A stretch of DNA of 64,000 bases from Streptomyces sp. WAC 01529 (GTDB lineage Bacteria; Actinomycetota; Actinomycetes; Streptomycetales; Streptomycetaceae). The DNA is taken from NCBI RefSeq assembly GCF_003945545.1, contig NZ_CP029617.1, positions 5,317,001 through 5,381,000 on the forward strand, in the 5' to 3' direction. Positions within the stretch are counted from its first letter, which is position 1. Each line of letters opens with the position of its first letter. The position numbers and the translations under genes were made by a program. Positions 9,156-17,337 of this stretch are shown here, piece by piece. The notes below the pieces were generated by a model that was not told where the DNA came from, did not search any database, and saw only the letters and a program-made list of their open reading frames with translations.

Positions 9156-9887
9156 GTGGAACACACATCGGAGCGGATACCGGTGCTCGCTTTGTGGAGC
9201 GCGCCGCGCTGCCGCTCCACCGCATTCATGCGGATGATGACGGAGCGGGGCGACCACGTCGTCGTGCACGAGCCGCTCTCCCGGGTCGTCGACTTCGGTG
9301 AGGTGGAGGTCGGCGACCGCATCGCGCACTCCGAGCAGGAAGTGCTCGCGGAACTCCGTGCCATCGCGGCGCACAAGCCGGTGTTCTTCAAGGACACCAC
9401 GGACTTCGCCTACCCGGCGCTCCTCGCCGACAAGGCCTTCCTCTCGGCCGCGACCCACACCTTCATCATCCGGGACCCGGCCGAGGCCATCGCCTCGCAC
9501 CACGCGCTCAACCCGGAGCTGGGCCGCGACGAGATCGGCTTCGCCCGGCTGTACGAGATCTTCACCGCGGTGCAGGACGCCACCGGGACCACGCCGGTCG
9601 TCATCGACTCCGACGACCTGCTCGACCGGCCGGCCGAGACCGTGCGGGCGTACTGCTCGGCGGTGGGCATCCCCTTCCTCCCGGACGCGCTGAGCTGGCA
9701 GCCGGGGATGCGCTCGGAGTGGCAGACGACCAGCAAGTGGCACAAGTCGACCAGCGAGACCTCCGGTTTCAAGCGCGGCTCCAGCGACGGCGCCGAGAAG
9801 GTCGCGGCGGACCCGGTGCTGCGCGCCTACCGCGACTACCACCAGCCGTACTACGAGAAGCTGCGCGCCGTCGCGCTGCGGCCATGA
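9156..9887 (+). CDS. PAPS-dependent sulfotransferase family protein
   Basis: 243 aa, sulfotransferase P-loop-like fold. The 5'-phosphosulfate loop is SAPRCRSTAFMRMM near residue 12, and the 3'-phosphate-binding segment is THTFIIRDPAEAIASH. GTG start with GAGGGGG about 7 bp upstream. In azinomycin/vazabitide-type pathways, a hydroxyl of the DADH unit is sulfated and sulfate is then eliminated to close the aziridine (established for that family, as I recall). The cysC-cysD-cysN genes in the same cluster would supply PAPS. It is the first gene of the rightward operon ending with the transketolase. Confidence 0.82.
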   Translation: MEHTSERIPVLALWSAPRCRSTAFMRMMTERGDHVVVHEPLSRVVDFGEVEVGDRIAHSEQEVLAELRAIAAHKPVFFKDTTDFAYPALLADKAFLSAATHTFIIRDPAEAIASHHALNPELGRDEIGFARLYEIFTAVQDATGTTPVVIDSDDLLDRPAETVRAYCSAVGIPFLPDALSWQPGMRSEWQTTSKWHKSTSETSGFKRGSSDGAEKVAADPVLRAYRDYHQPYYEKLRAVALRP

Positions 9888-9952
9888 GCGTGAACTGTGA
9901 ATGAACGGGCTAGGTTCGGAATGCAGAACGGCTTTCCAGTGAGGTGGGTCAC

Positions 9953-10540
9953 TTGACGGACATTTCGGTGTCCTCCGCCAGGACCGGTCTTTGCGATACG
10001 GTCGATATCTCCGGCCATCGCAACAACACGGCGATCTCCGCGGCGACGGAGACCAAAGCGGGGGCATTCAACGTATGGGGAAACTCGTTCGCGGCGGAAT
10101 ATCTGCCCGCGGGCGAGAGCCTCGTCCACGTGGACGGTGTTCCCTTCGAGTTTCCTCCGGTCTGCGACGGACCGGACAACGTCCGCTGCGCCGGACAGTT
10201 CATCCGCGTACCCGAGGGCCGCTACGACTGGATCCACGTCCTCGCCGCGTCCGAGCGGCGCAGTGAGGAGACCGTCGAGCTGACCTTCGCCGACGGCTCG
10301 GTCGACCCGGAACCGCTGCGGGTCTCCGACTTCTGGGCGGCGCCCGCGTGGTTCGGCGAGGTCAAGGCGTTCGAGAGCCTCGTCATGCACTACCCGCACC
10401 ACGTGCAGCGCGGCGTGCCCGCCGTCATGTGGGCACAGCGCGTGCCGGTGACCCGGCGCGCCGGCCTGACCGGCATCCTGCTCCCCCGCAACGTCGCCGT
10501 ACACGTCTTCGCGGTCACCCTCCAGCGGACGGAGTCCTGA
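9953..10540 (+). CDS. Protein of unknown fold, candidate small subunit of a sulfate-eliminating (aziridine-forming) pair
   Basis: 195 aa, rich in short beta strands and Trp/Phe/Val, no signal peptide or membrane segment, and no motif I can name. The TTG start at 9953 is preferred over the GTG at 9944 because AGGTGG sits at proper spacing before it. It lies between the sulfotransferase and a BtrH-like gene; its stop is 1 bp before the next ATG. The size and position recall AziU2 next to AziU3, which I remember as a heteromer catalysing aziridine formation by sulfate elimination in azinomycin synthesis. That link is inference from context, not from a recognised motif. Confidence 0.6.
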   Translation: MTDISVSSARTGLCDTVDISGHRNNTAISAATETKAGAFNVWGNSFAAEYLPAGESLVHVDGVPFEFPPVCDGPDNVRCAGQFIRVPEGRYDWIHVLAASERRSEETVELTFADGSVDPEPLRVSDFWAAPAWFGEVKAFESLVMHYPHHVQRGVPAVMWAQRVPVTRRAGLTGILLPRNVAVHVFAVTLQRTES

Positions 10541-10541
10541 C

Positions 10542-11594
10542 ATGACCGTCGACATGACGTCACGGACGTACATGATCACCGGGCCGGAACCCGAGTGGTG
10601 GTACCGCGACCTCATCAGCTGCCTCCAGTCCACGTTCGGTTCGCTCCTCATACGGGAGGGCGCCGACCCGCTGGCCGTGCTCGGCGCGGGCTGGCAATTC
10701 CTGCACCTGCCGGGCGACGTCAGGTCCGAGGAGTTCTACTACCCCTGCGCCCCCGACGAGTCCGGCGCCGCCGACCTCGGCGCCGCGCTCGCCCCCCACC
10801 ACCAGCTGCGCTCGCGCTGGTGGCAGCCCGCCGACGAGAACGACGTCTGGCGCGAGGTGCGCGAGACGCTGGCCGGCAACCGGCTCGTCATCGCCGCCGT
10901 GGACAACTACCACCTGCCGTTCCGGCCCGCGTACGGAGACGTGCACGCCGCGCACCTCGTGGTGATCTACGGCCTGGACGAGACCCGGGGCGTGGTCTAC
11001 GTCGCGGACGCGATGCCGCCCGCCTTCCGCGGCGCCGTCCCGATCGAGGAGTTCCTGCGCAGCTGGGGCTCGGCGAACCCGAACGACGTCCAGGACGCCT
11101 TCTTCAGCGACGCCCGCATCGGCAGGCGCTGCCTCGACGTCCGCCTCGACGCGCCGCCCGCGCCGCTCACCCCCGAACTGCTCGGCGGCTACCTGCGCAC
11201 CGACAACGAAGGCTTCACCACGGCCACTTCGTCCCGCACCGGCCTCACCGGATACGACGAGTTCGCCGCCGAACTCCTCGACCGGTGCCGGGCCGGGGAC
11301 GCCGGGGCCCTGCGTGAGCTGTACCCGTTCGGCTGGGGCATGCAGGCGCAGGCCTCGCTCCACGGCGAGCTGCTGCGCCGCTGCGGCCGCCAGTGGGACG
11401 ACCCGGCGCTGGCCGGGGCGGGCCGGGCGGTCGAGGCCGTCGCGCACGCCTGGACCGGACTGCGCTTCACCGGCGCGCACGGGCTCGACGACCCGCGCGC
11501 CGCCTCACCCGACATCGCGCACCACACCACGGTGCTGCGCGGCGCGTACGCACGCGCGGTCGACGCCGTCGGCGCCGTGGCGGCGCGACTGTGA
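10542..11594 (+). CDS. BtrH N-terminal-domain-like protein, candidate AziU3-type aziridine-forming enzyme
   Basis: 350 aa. The N-terminal 180 residues resemble the BtrH_N (papain-like) fold: a Cys near residue 25 (LISCLQSTFG), a region VAAVDNYHLPFRPAYGD followed by HAAHLVVIYGLDE that looks like the His of a cysteine-peptidase-like site. The C-terminal half is helical and unassigned. It is packed between the small unknown gene and the aminotransferase and just downstream of the sulfotransferase. I infer it works with its upstream neighbour to eliminate sulfate and close the aziridine or azabicycle. The alternative is acyl transfer from a carrier protein, as BtrH does in butirosin synthesis. 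Confidence 0.65.
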   Translation: MTVDMTSRTYMITGPEPEWWYRDLISCLQSTFGSLLIREGADPLAVLGAGWQFLHLPGDVRSEEFYYPCAPDESGAADLGAALAPHHQLRSRWWQPADENDVWREVRETLAGNRLVIAAVDNYHLPFRPAYGDVHAAHLVVIYGLDETRGVVYVADAMPPAFRGAVPIEEFLRSWGSANPNDVQDAFFSDARIGRRCLDVRLDAPPAPLTPELLGGYLRTDNEGFTTATSSRTGLTGYDEFAAELLDRCRAGDAGALRELYPFGWGMQAQASLHGELLRRCGRQWDDPALAGAGRAVEAVAHAWTGLRFTGAHGLDDPRAASPDIAHHTTVLRGAYARAVDAVGAVAARL

Positions 11595-11646
11595 CCGTGT
11601 GGACCGTGTGCCGAACGACCGACGTGACCCTGTGGAGGGGAGTTCG

Positions 11647-12942
11647 ATGAGCAAGCTGGCAGCGTTCGGCGGCACGGCCACCGTGCCGAGGGACCGGCGC
11701 CATGTGCAGTGGCCGTTGGTCGAGGACGAGGACCGCAAGGCCGTCCTCGACGCGCTCGACGGCGCGAGGATGGTCTCCGACACCGACGGCGTGAACTCGG
11801 TCTCCGTCCTTGAGGAGAAGTGGGCCACCCGCTTCGGCCACGAGCACTGCGTCGCGGTCTCCAACGGCACCGCGGCCCTCTCCCTCGCCCTCGCCGCGCT
11901 CGGCGTCGGACCGGGGGACGAGGTGATCGTGCCCGCGCTCAGCTTCATCGCCACCGGGCTCGCCCCCGTGCACCAGATGGCCGTCCCCGTCTTCGCCGAC
12001 ATCGACCCGGTCACCTTCAACATCGACCCGGACGACATCGAGCGCCGGATCACCCCCCGGACCAAGGCGATCATCCCCGTCCACCTGCACGGCGCCCCCG
12101 CCGACATGGACCGGATCACCGAGATCGCGCGCAAGCACGGCCTCGCGGTCGTCGAGGACGCCGCACAGGCCCCCGGCGCGACCCACCGCGGACGGCCGGT
12201 CGGCGCCCTCGGCGACGCGGGCGCCTTCAGCCTCCAGGTCAGCAAGAACATCCCGACCTGCGGCGAGGGCGGCCTGCTCGTCACCCGTAACTCCGAGCTG
12301 GCCGAGGCGATGCGCCGCGGCAGACAGTTCGGCGAGGTGATCGAGAGCGGCCGCGAGCGCGACTACGTCTCGTACGGCCTGGGCTGGAACCACAAGATCA
12401 ACGCCCTCCAGGCCGCGTTCACCAACGCGCAGCTCGACCGCTTCGACGGCTACGAGCAGGCGCGGCAGCACAACGTCACCGAGTTCCTCGGGCGCCTCGC
12501 CGAGCTGCCCGGACTGCGGGTGCCGACCGCGCTGCCGGACACCACCCACGCCTGGCACATCCTGCGGTTCCGCTTCGACCAGGCCGCGTTCGGTCTGGAC
12601 GGCGTGCGGCCCGAGGCGCTGCGCGGGGCGCTGCGGCGGCTGCTGCGCGCCGAGGGCGTACCGATGTCGCAGTACCAGCTGATGCCGCTGCCCGACCAGA
12701 AGGTCTTCGTGGACCGCTCCGGCTTCGGCTCGGGCTACCCGTGGTCCGTGACCGGCGCGCCCGGCACCACCGCGGGCGAGGGCTACCCGGTGACCCGCGC
12801 GGTCATCGCCGACTCCCTGACCATCCAGAAGCGCCACCTGCACCCGGGGGCGGGCGAACTGCTCGGCCTCTACGCCGACGCCTTCGAGAAGGTGTGGGCC
12901 AACCGCGACATGGTCGCCACCCTCGCCAAGGCGGCGTCATGA
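11647..12942 (+). CDS. DegT/DnrJ/EryC1-family PLP aminotransferase
   Basis: 431 aa, fold-type I PLP enzyme. Signature pieces: SNGTAALSLALAALGVGPGDEV (cofactor phosphate site), VVEDAAQAPGA (Asp contacting the pyridine N), and FSLQVSKNIPTCGEGG with the Schiff-base Lys. The ATG at 11647 follows a GGAGGGGAG ribosome site; the longer open frame upstream overlaps the previous gene. In the DADH pathway such an enzyme aminates the ketone produced by the transketolase while the intermediate is still attached to AmCP, installing the C6 amine. Its stop overlaps the transketolase start (ATGA), so the three proteins are probably made together. Confidence 0.88.
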   Translation: MSKLAAFGGTATVPRDRRHVQWPLVEDEDRKAVLDALDGARMVSDTDGVNSVSVLEEKWATRFGHEHCVAVSNGTAALSLALAALGVGPGDEVIVPALSFIATGLAPVHQMAVPVFADIDPVTFNIDPDDIERRITPRTKAIIPVHLHGAPADMDRITEIARKHGLAVVEDAAQAPGATHRGRPVGALGDAGAFSLQVSKNIPTCGEGGLLVTRNSELAEAMRRGRQFGEVIESGRERDYVSYGLGWNHKINALQAAFTNAQLDRFDGYEQARQHNVTEFLGRLAELPGLRVPTALPDTTHAWHILRFRFDQAAFGLDGVRPEALRGALRRLLRAEGVPMSQYQLMPLPDQKVFVDRSGFGSGYPWSVTGAPGTTAGEGYPVTRAVIADSLTIQKRHLHPGAGELLGLYADAFEKVWANRDMVATLAKAAS

Positions 12943-13781
12943 CCGTCGCCCAGGTCCTTGAGCGGGACACCCTGGACACGGTCGCCGCACGCATCCGCGC
13001 ACACGTCGTCGACATGTGCGCGGGGCCCGAGGGCGGCCACCTCGGCGGCGCCTTCTCCTGCGCCGACGTGCTGACCGCGCTGTACTTCTCGGTGCTGAAC
13101 GTGGACCCGGAGCGCCCGGACGACCCGGACCGCGACCGCTTCCTGCTCAGCAAGGGCCACGCCGCCGTCGGCCTGTACGCCACGCTGGCCGAGCGCGGCT
13201 TCTTCCCGGTCGGGGAACTCGCCGGATACGGCCGCCCCGGCAGCAGGCTGATGGGCCACCCGGTGCGCGCGGTGCCCGGGGTGGAGATGCCGACCGGTTC
13301 GCTCGGCCACGGGCTCGCCCTTGGCTGCGGGTTCGCGCTGGCCGCCCGGTACGCGGGCAGCGCCTCGCGCAGCTTCGTCCTGCTCGGCGACGGCGAACTC
13401 CAGGAAGGCTCGGTGTGGGAGGCGGCCATCGCGGCCGCTTCGCTGAAGCTGGACCGCCTGGTCGCGGTGGTGGACCGCAACGGCCTCCAGCTGACCGGCG
13501 CCACCGACGGCATCGCCCCGATGGAGCCGCTGGCCGACCGCTGGCGCAGCTTCGGCTGGGCCGTGCGCGACGTGGACGGCCACGACCCGGACGAGCTGGC
13601 GGAGCACTTGGGCGCCGCGCCGTGGGAGCCGGGCAAACCGAGCGTGCTGATCGCCCGCACGGTCAAGGGCCAGGGCCTGCCGTTCCTGGAGGGCCGCAGC
13701 TCCAGCCATTACGTGACCCTCTCGCCACGCAACCACGCACGGGCGGTACGCGCCCTACGAGCCACGGAGGCCGCAGAATGA
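12939..13781 (+). CDS. Transketolase, N-terminal (thiamine diphosphate binding) subunit
   Basis: 280 aa. Contains GHLGGAFSCADVLTALYF, FLLSKGHAAVGLYA, GSLGHGLALGCGFAL and the ThDP/metal motif GDGELQEGSVWEAA ending in DRNGLQ. This is the split form of transketolase, with the second half encoded next. In the AmCP route to DADH a split transketolase transfers a two-carbon ketol unit onto AmCP-bound glutamate semialdehyde, extending C5 to C7. The neighbouring aminotransferase and the carrier, kinase and reductase genes elsewhere in the cluster make that role likely, rather than pentose phosphate metabolism. Confidence 0.9.
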   Translation: MTVAQVLERDTLDTVAARIRAHVVDMCAGPEGGHLGGAFSCADVLTALYFSVLNVDPERPDDPDRDRFLLSKGHAAVGLYATLAERGFFPVGELAGYGRPGSRLMGHPVRAVPGVEMPTGSLGHGLALGCGFALAARYAGSASRSFVLLGDGELQEGSVWEAAIAAASLKLDRLVAVVDRNGLQLTGATDGIAPMEPLADRWRSFGWAVRDVDGHDPDELAEHLGAAPWEPGKPSVLIARTVKGQGLPFLEGRSSSHYVTLSPRNHARAVRALRATEAAE

Positions 13782-14755
13782 GCCGCGCGACCCGCGAGGC
13801 CTACCGGGACAGCCTGCTTCCGCTCCTGGGGCGGCACCCCGAGCTGATGTGCCTGGACTCCGACACCGGTCTGTTCAACGCGGAGTACGCCGCGACCGCC
13901 GGTGACCAGTACCTCAACCTCGGTATCGCCGAGCAGAACCTGATGGGCGTGGCCGCCGGGATGGCCGCGTGCGGGCGGATCCCGTTCGTCAACACGATGG
14001 CCGCCTTCGCCACCTCCCGGGCACTGGAGGCCATCAAGATCGACATCGCCTACAACCGGCTGCCGGTCCGCATCATGGCCACCCACGGCGGCCTCGCCGC
14101 GGGCCACCTCGGCCCGACGCACCAGGCCCTGGAAGACCTGGCGGTGATGCGCGTACTGCCCGGGATGACCGTGGTCGTGCCCGCCGACGCCGCCGCCACG
14201 GAAGCGTTCGTCGAGCAGAGCGTGAGCCTGCCGGGACCGCTCTACGTCCGGCTCGGCCGCAAGCCCACCCCGGCGCTGCCCGCGGCGCCGCCGCCGGTCA
14301 TCGGGCAGGCGCAGACGCTGCGGCAGGGCGGCGACGTGGTGCTCGCGAGCTGTGGTCCGTACCCCGTGCTCGCGTGTCTCGCCGCGGCGGACGCCCTGGC
14401 CGGACACGGCATCGAGGCCACGGTGTTGAACATGCACACGCTGCGGCCGTTCGACACCGAGACGCTGGTGGCCGCCGCACGGCCGGCCTCGCTCGTGGTG
14501 ACGCTGGAGGAGCACTGGCGCAGCGGCGGCCTGGGCGGCGCGGTCGCCGAGGCGCTGTCGGAGGCGGCGCCCACCCGGGTGGTGCGCCTTGGCATGCCGG
14601 ATCAGTTCGTCAGCGAGGTGGGCAACCAGGAGCACCTGGTCGCGCACTACGACCTCACCGCGGAGCGGGTCGTGCGGGAGGTGCGTGCCGCTCTCGACGG
14701 GGCGGGATCGCCGGCCGGTTCCCCGGCCGGTTCTCTCGCCGGTTCTCTGAGCTGA
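13778..14755 (+). CDS. Transketolase, C-terminal (pyrimidine binding) subunit
   Basis: 325 aa. Carries the pyrimidine-domain motif LGIAEQNLMGVAAGMA with the catalytic Glu, then a C-terminal transketolase domain (EEHWRSGGLGGAVAE). It starts in a 4-bp overlap with the N-terminal subunit. The last 12-15 residues are a low-complexity AGSPAGSLAGS tail encoded by three 12-bp repeats, suggesting slippage after the functional domain. It forms the ThDP-dependent ketol transferase with its partner and ends the rightward operon begun at the sulfotransferase gene. Confidence 0.9.
   Translation: MSRATREAYRDSLLPLLGRHPELMCLDSDTGLFNAEYAATAGDQYLNLGIAEQNLMGVAAGMAACGRIPFVNTMAAFATSRALEAIKIDIAYNRLPVRIMATHGGLAAGHLGPTHQALEDLAVMRVLPGMTVVVPADAAATEAFVEQSVSLPGPLYVRLGRKPTPALPAAPPPVIGQAQTLRQGGDVVLASCGPYPVLACLAAADALAGHGIEATVLNMHTLRPFDTETLVAAARPASLVVTLEEHWRSGGLGGAVAEALSEAAPTRVVRLGMPDQFVSEVGNQEHLVAHYDLTAERVVREVRAALDGAGSPAGSPAGSLAGSLS
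14714..14749 (+). repeat. Three tandem 12-bp repeats in the transketolase 3' end
   Basis: Units GCCGGTTCCCCG, GCCGGTTCTCTC and GCCGGTTCTCTG run head to tail in frame and encode a Ala-Gly-Ser-Pro/Leu tail. In frame, they can vary in copy number without shifting the frame. Confidence 0.8.
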
Positions 14756-14768
14756 CGACAACGACCGA

Positions 14769-14799
14769 GCGGGCCACCCTCGATTCGAGGGTGGCCCGC
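14769..14799. terminator. Strong hairpin between convergent operons
   Basis: A perfect 14-bp stem (GCGGGCCACCCTCG and its complement) with a 3-nt loop ATT. It sits between the transketolase stop (14755, plus) and the ATP-grasp stop (14820, minus), as expected for a bidirectional terminator. There is no T-tract, which is common in Streptomyces. Confidence 0.8.
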
Positions 14800-14819
14800 A
14801 GTGGTGTGTGCGAGGTGCT

Positions 14820-16028
14820 TCAGACGCTGGGCGGGGGCACGATGCGGTAGTCGAGCGTGCTGATGACGGCCGCCACGCGCTCGCGCAGCAGGCTCACGGA
14901 ATCGGCGGTGACCGTGAAGCCGAGGAAGAAGTTCTCCTGCTCCAGGTTGCTGACCTGGTAGCCGTCGACGACGTCCGCGTCGCCGACGCCGGGCAGTGCG
15001 CGCAGGTCGTCCGCGCCGGTGCGGATCTCGACGGTGCCCAGCTCGTCGGCCTCCACATAGACCAGGCCGGTGACCGGCAGGTCGGGGACCGGGACCAGCT
15101 CTTGCGGGTCCAGGGTGTACTCGCCCAGCGACATGGAGACGTACGCGTCGATCGGGTCGACCCCGCCGGGCCCGTGGACCGCCGGGAAGTGCATGCCGCG
15201 CCCGGGCCGGGGATTGATCTCCACCAGCTCCGTCCGGCCGTCCTCGGTGGTCCGGCCCTCGACGTGCAGCCAGAGCTGGTCGAGGCGGAGGTCGGCGCAG
15301 AGCGCGCTGACCGCCTCGCTGAGATCACGTACGCCCTCGCGGATGTGCTTCCGCTGGGGCGGATGGAGGTTGATCCCCGCGTCGTGGTGCCTGGTCTCGT
15401 CCAGGTCGGGCTTCTCGCCCGCGAGTATCGGGTGGAAGCGACCGGCGACGACGGGGCCGTCCACGGTGTACTCCGTACCGGGCAGGTACTCCTCGACGAT
15501 CAACTCGATCCCGGCGAGGCCTAGTTCGGCGAGGCGGCGCCGGTAGGCGAGGAGGTCGTCGGGCCCGTCGACCCGGCTGACGAGCCGCGAGGCCCCGGAC
15601 TCGCCCGAGGGCTTGATGATGGCGGGGAAGAAGTCCACCTCCGCCGGGTCGTCGGAGAAGCGCATGCCGGAGAGCCCGAGGGCCCGCATGCGTTCCCGGA
15701 CCCGCGTCTTGCTGAGCAGCACCTCGCGGCCGGGGTCGGCGCCCGGCAGGCCGTAGTGCGCGGCTATCTCGATCTGCCAGGGCATCAGCACTTCGAGCAG
15801 GTTGACGACGGCGACGGGGTCGATGCCCCGCCCGTCGAGCCGGGCGGCCAGCGTGGACAGGTCCTCGCTGTCCCAGTCCAGCAGGACGTGGTCGTCGCAG
15901 AGGCCGCGGTTGCGGTCGTCGGGAAGATCGGAGATCAGCACCGGACTCAGGCCGCGGGCGCGCAGCCTTTCGACGGCCGGGGCCACGCCGCCGGCATTCC
16001 ATCTGGAGAGGATGAGTACGGATTTCAA
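14820..16028 (-). CDS. ATP-grasp ligase, paralogue 1
   Basis: 402 aa, carboxylate-amine ligase of the ATP-grasp superfamily: FFPAIIKPSGESGASRLV (ATP-binding Lys), ELIVEEYLPGTEYTVDGPV, and ELVEINPRPGRG at the metal site. It is a close paralogue of the 18685 gene, clearly alignable along its whole length, but the paralogue has EINPRFGGG where this has EINPRPGRG. The TTG start and upstream 18 bases are shared by both genes, indicating recent duplication. It likely forms an amide or peptide bond in product assembly. It is the last gene of the operon argC copy 1, ATP-grasp, ATP-grasp. Confidence 0.85.
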   Translation of the reverse strand: MKSVLILSRWNAGGVAPAVERLRARGLSPVLISDLPDDRNRGLCDDHVLLDWDSEDLSTLAARLDGRGIDPVAVVNLLEVLMPWQIEIAAHYGLPGADPGREVLLSKTRVRERMRALGLSGMRFSDDPAEVDFFPAIIKPSGESGASRLVSRVDGPDDLLAYRRRLAELGLAGIELIVEEYLPGTEYTVDGPVVAGRFHPILAGEKPDLDETRHHDAGINLHPPQRKHIREGVRDLSEAVSALCADLRLDQLWLHVEGRTTEDGRTELVEINPRPGRGMHFPAVHGPGGVDPIDAYVSMSLGEYTLDPQELVPVPDLPVTGLVYVEADELGTVEIRTGADDLRALPGVGDADVVDGYQVSNLEQENFFLGFTVTADSVSLLRERVAAVISTLDYRIVPPPSV

Positions 16029-16039
16029 GCCGCTACCGC

Positions 16040-17305
16040 CTATCGGGAACTGTTGTCGTACAGATGGTCCTCTTCGATCTGCCGCAACTTCTGATAGTCG
16101 GCGAGAAGCTGTGCCGGATCGTCGGAGATGAGGAATACGTATCCGGGCTGTGTGGCCACATCGATCGTCCGGCCGATCGGCTGCCCCTCCGAATGCCTCA
16201 TCACGGTGAAGACGTGGGACGGCAGCGCGCGAATGGCGGCCATCGCCTCGTGGGAGGGGATGACGCCGTGCTCCAGCGGATTGATGAGATGGACGAAGCG
16301 GTGGTGCTGGAGCAGCTGGTACGCGGTGGTGGGCAGGCGGTCGAACTCGTCCGGTTTCGCCACGGACAGCGCGAGCATCTCCACCTGGTTGGTGCCGAAA
16401 CAGCGGTTGTTGATCTCAAGGACCTGGCCGCCGCCCATGCGGGCCGCGCTCTCCACGAGCACCGGGCCCCTGGAGGTCATCATCACCTCGGTGTGGCCGG
16501 CCGCGTTGCGCACCTCCAGGGCGTCGAGCACCTGGTGGGTGTACGTCTCCAGCTCCCTGGCGACCGGATCGTCGGGGGCGAGCGGCTCGTTGTAGTCGTA
16601 GATGATGTTGCCGCCGGGGAGCCTGAGCTTGAAATAGCGCCAGATCTCGACGGTGTGGTGCCCGCCGTCACGGCTGACGGTATTGACGAAGTACTCGTCG
16701 CCCTCCAGGAACTCCTGGGCGAGCACCGTGGTGTTGGGCATTCCGTGGCGGTCGGTGCTGTGCAGAATTCTCTCGTGGACGGCGCGGATCTGTTCCGGGG
16801 AGGAACACGCCACCACGTTGTCCGTGCTGGAGCTCGCGACCGGCTTCAGGATGACCGGATAGCCCACGGTCGCCTCGGCCCACGCGATGATCTCCTCGAC
16901 ATCGGTCGAGACCATGCTCGCCGCGTGCGGGAGGCCGGCGTCGCGCAGTGCGAGGGCCATCTCGAACTTGTTGCGGCGGGCGGTCGGGCGGCTCATGCCG
17001 TTGCCGGGGGTGCCGAGTTCGGCGGAGAGCTGGTCGGCGAGTTCGACGCCCGCCTCCTGGCCGGCGATCACATGGGTGACCCCGTGCCGGCGCAGCACGG
17101 ACGCGGTGGCCTCGACGTCGCCGAAGTGCCGGACGTCGTCGACGAAGGTCCCGGGGGAGCCGGTCAGGAGGACGTCCGGATGGGGGGACCGGACGTGCAC
17201 GCACTCGATGTCGTACTGGTCGAGTACGGCGGGCAGGAGGCCCCCTGTCGAGTAGGCGTCGACAATCGCCACGCGCTTCGTTCGTGTACCGAGGTTCGTC
17301 GGCAT
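16040..17305 (-). CDS. ATP-grasp ligase
   Basis: 421 aa. Preatp-grasp domain to about residue 110, then YPVILKPVASSSTDNVVACSS, TTVLAQEFLEGDEYFVNTVS and, at the magnesium site, GPVLVESAARMGGGQ followed by a separate VLEINNRC. This is the D-Ala-D-Ala-ligase/L-amino-acid-ligase type that makes dipeptides or amides through acyl phosphates. It lies between argC copy 1 (37 bp upstream) and the 14820 ATP-grasp gene (11 bp downstream), all leftward. Acyl donor and acceptor are unknown; candidates are the AmCP-derived amino acid and the hydrazine unit. Confidence 0.82.
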   Translation of the reverse strand: MPTNLGTRTKRVAIVDAYSTGGLLPAVLDQYDIECVHVRSPHPDVLLTGSPGTFVDDVRHFGDVEATASVLRRHGVTHVIAGQEAGVELADQLSAELGTPGNGMSRPTARRNKFEMALALRDAGLPHAASMVSTDVEEIIAWAEATVGYPVILKPVASSSTDNVVACSSPEQIRAVHERILHSTDRHGMPNTTVLAQEFLEGDEYFVNTVSRDGGHHTVEIWRYFKLRLPGGNIIYDYNEPLAPDDPVARELETYTHQVLDALEVRNAAGHTEVMMTSRGPVLVESAARMGGGQVLEINNRCFGTNQVEMLALSVAKPDEFDRLPTTAYQLLQHHRFVHLINPLEHGVIPSHEAMAAIRALPSHVFTVMRHSEGQPIGRTIDVATQPGYVFLISDDPAQLLADYQKLRQIEEDHLYDNSSR

Positions 17306-17337
17306 CGTCAGCCACTTCCCTTCTGGGTTGGGTCGGC

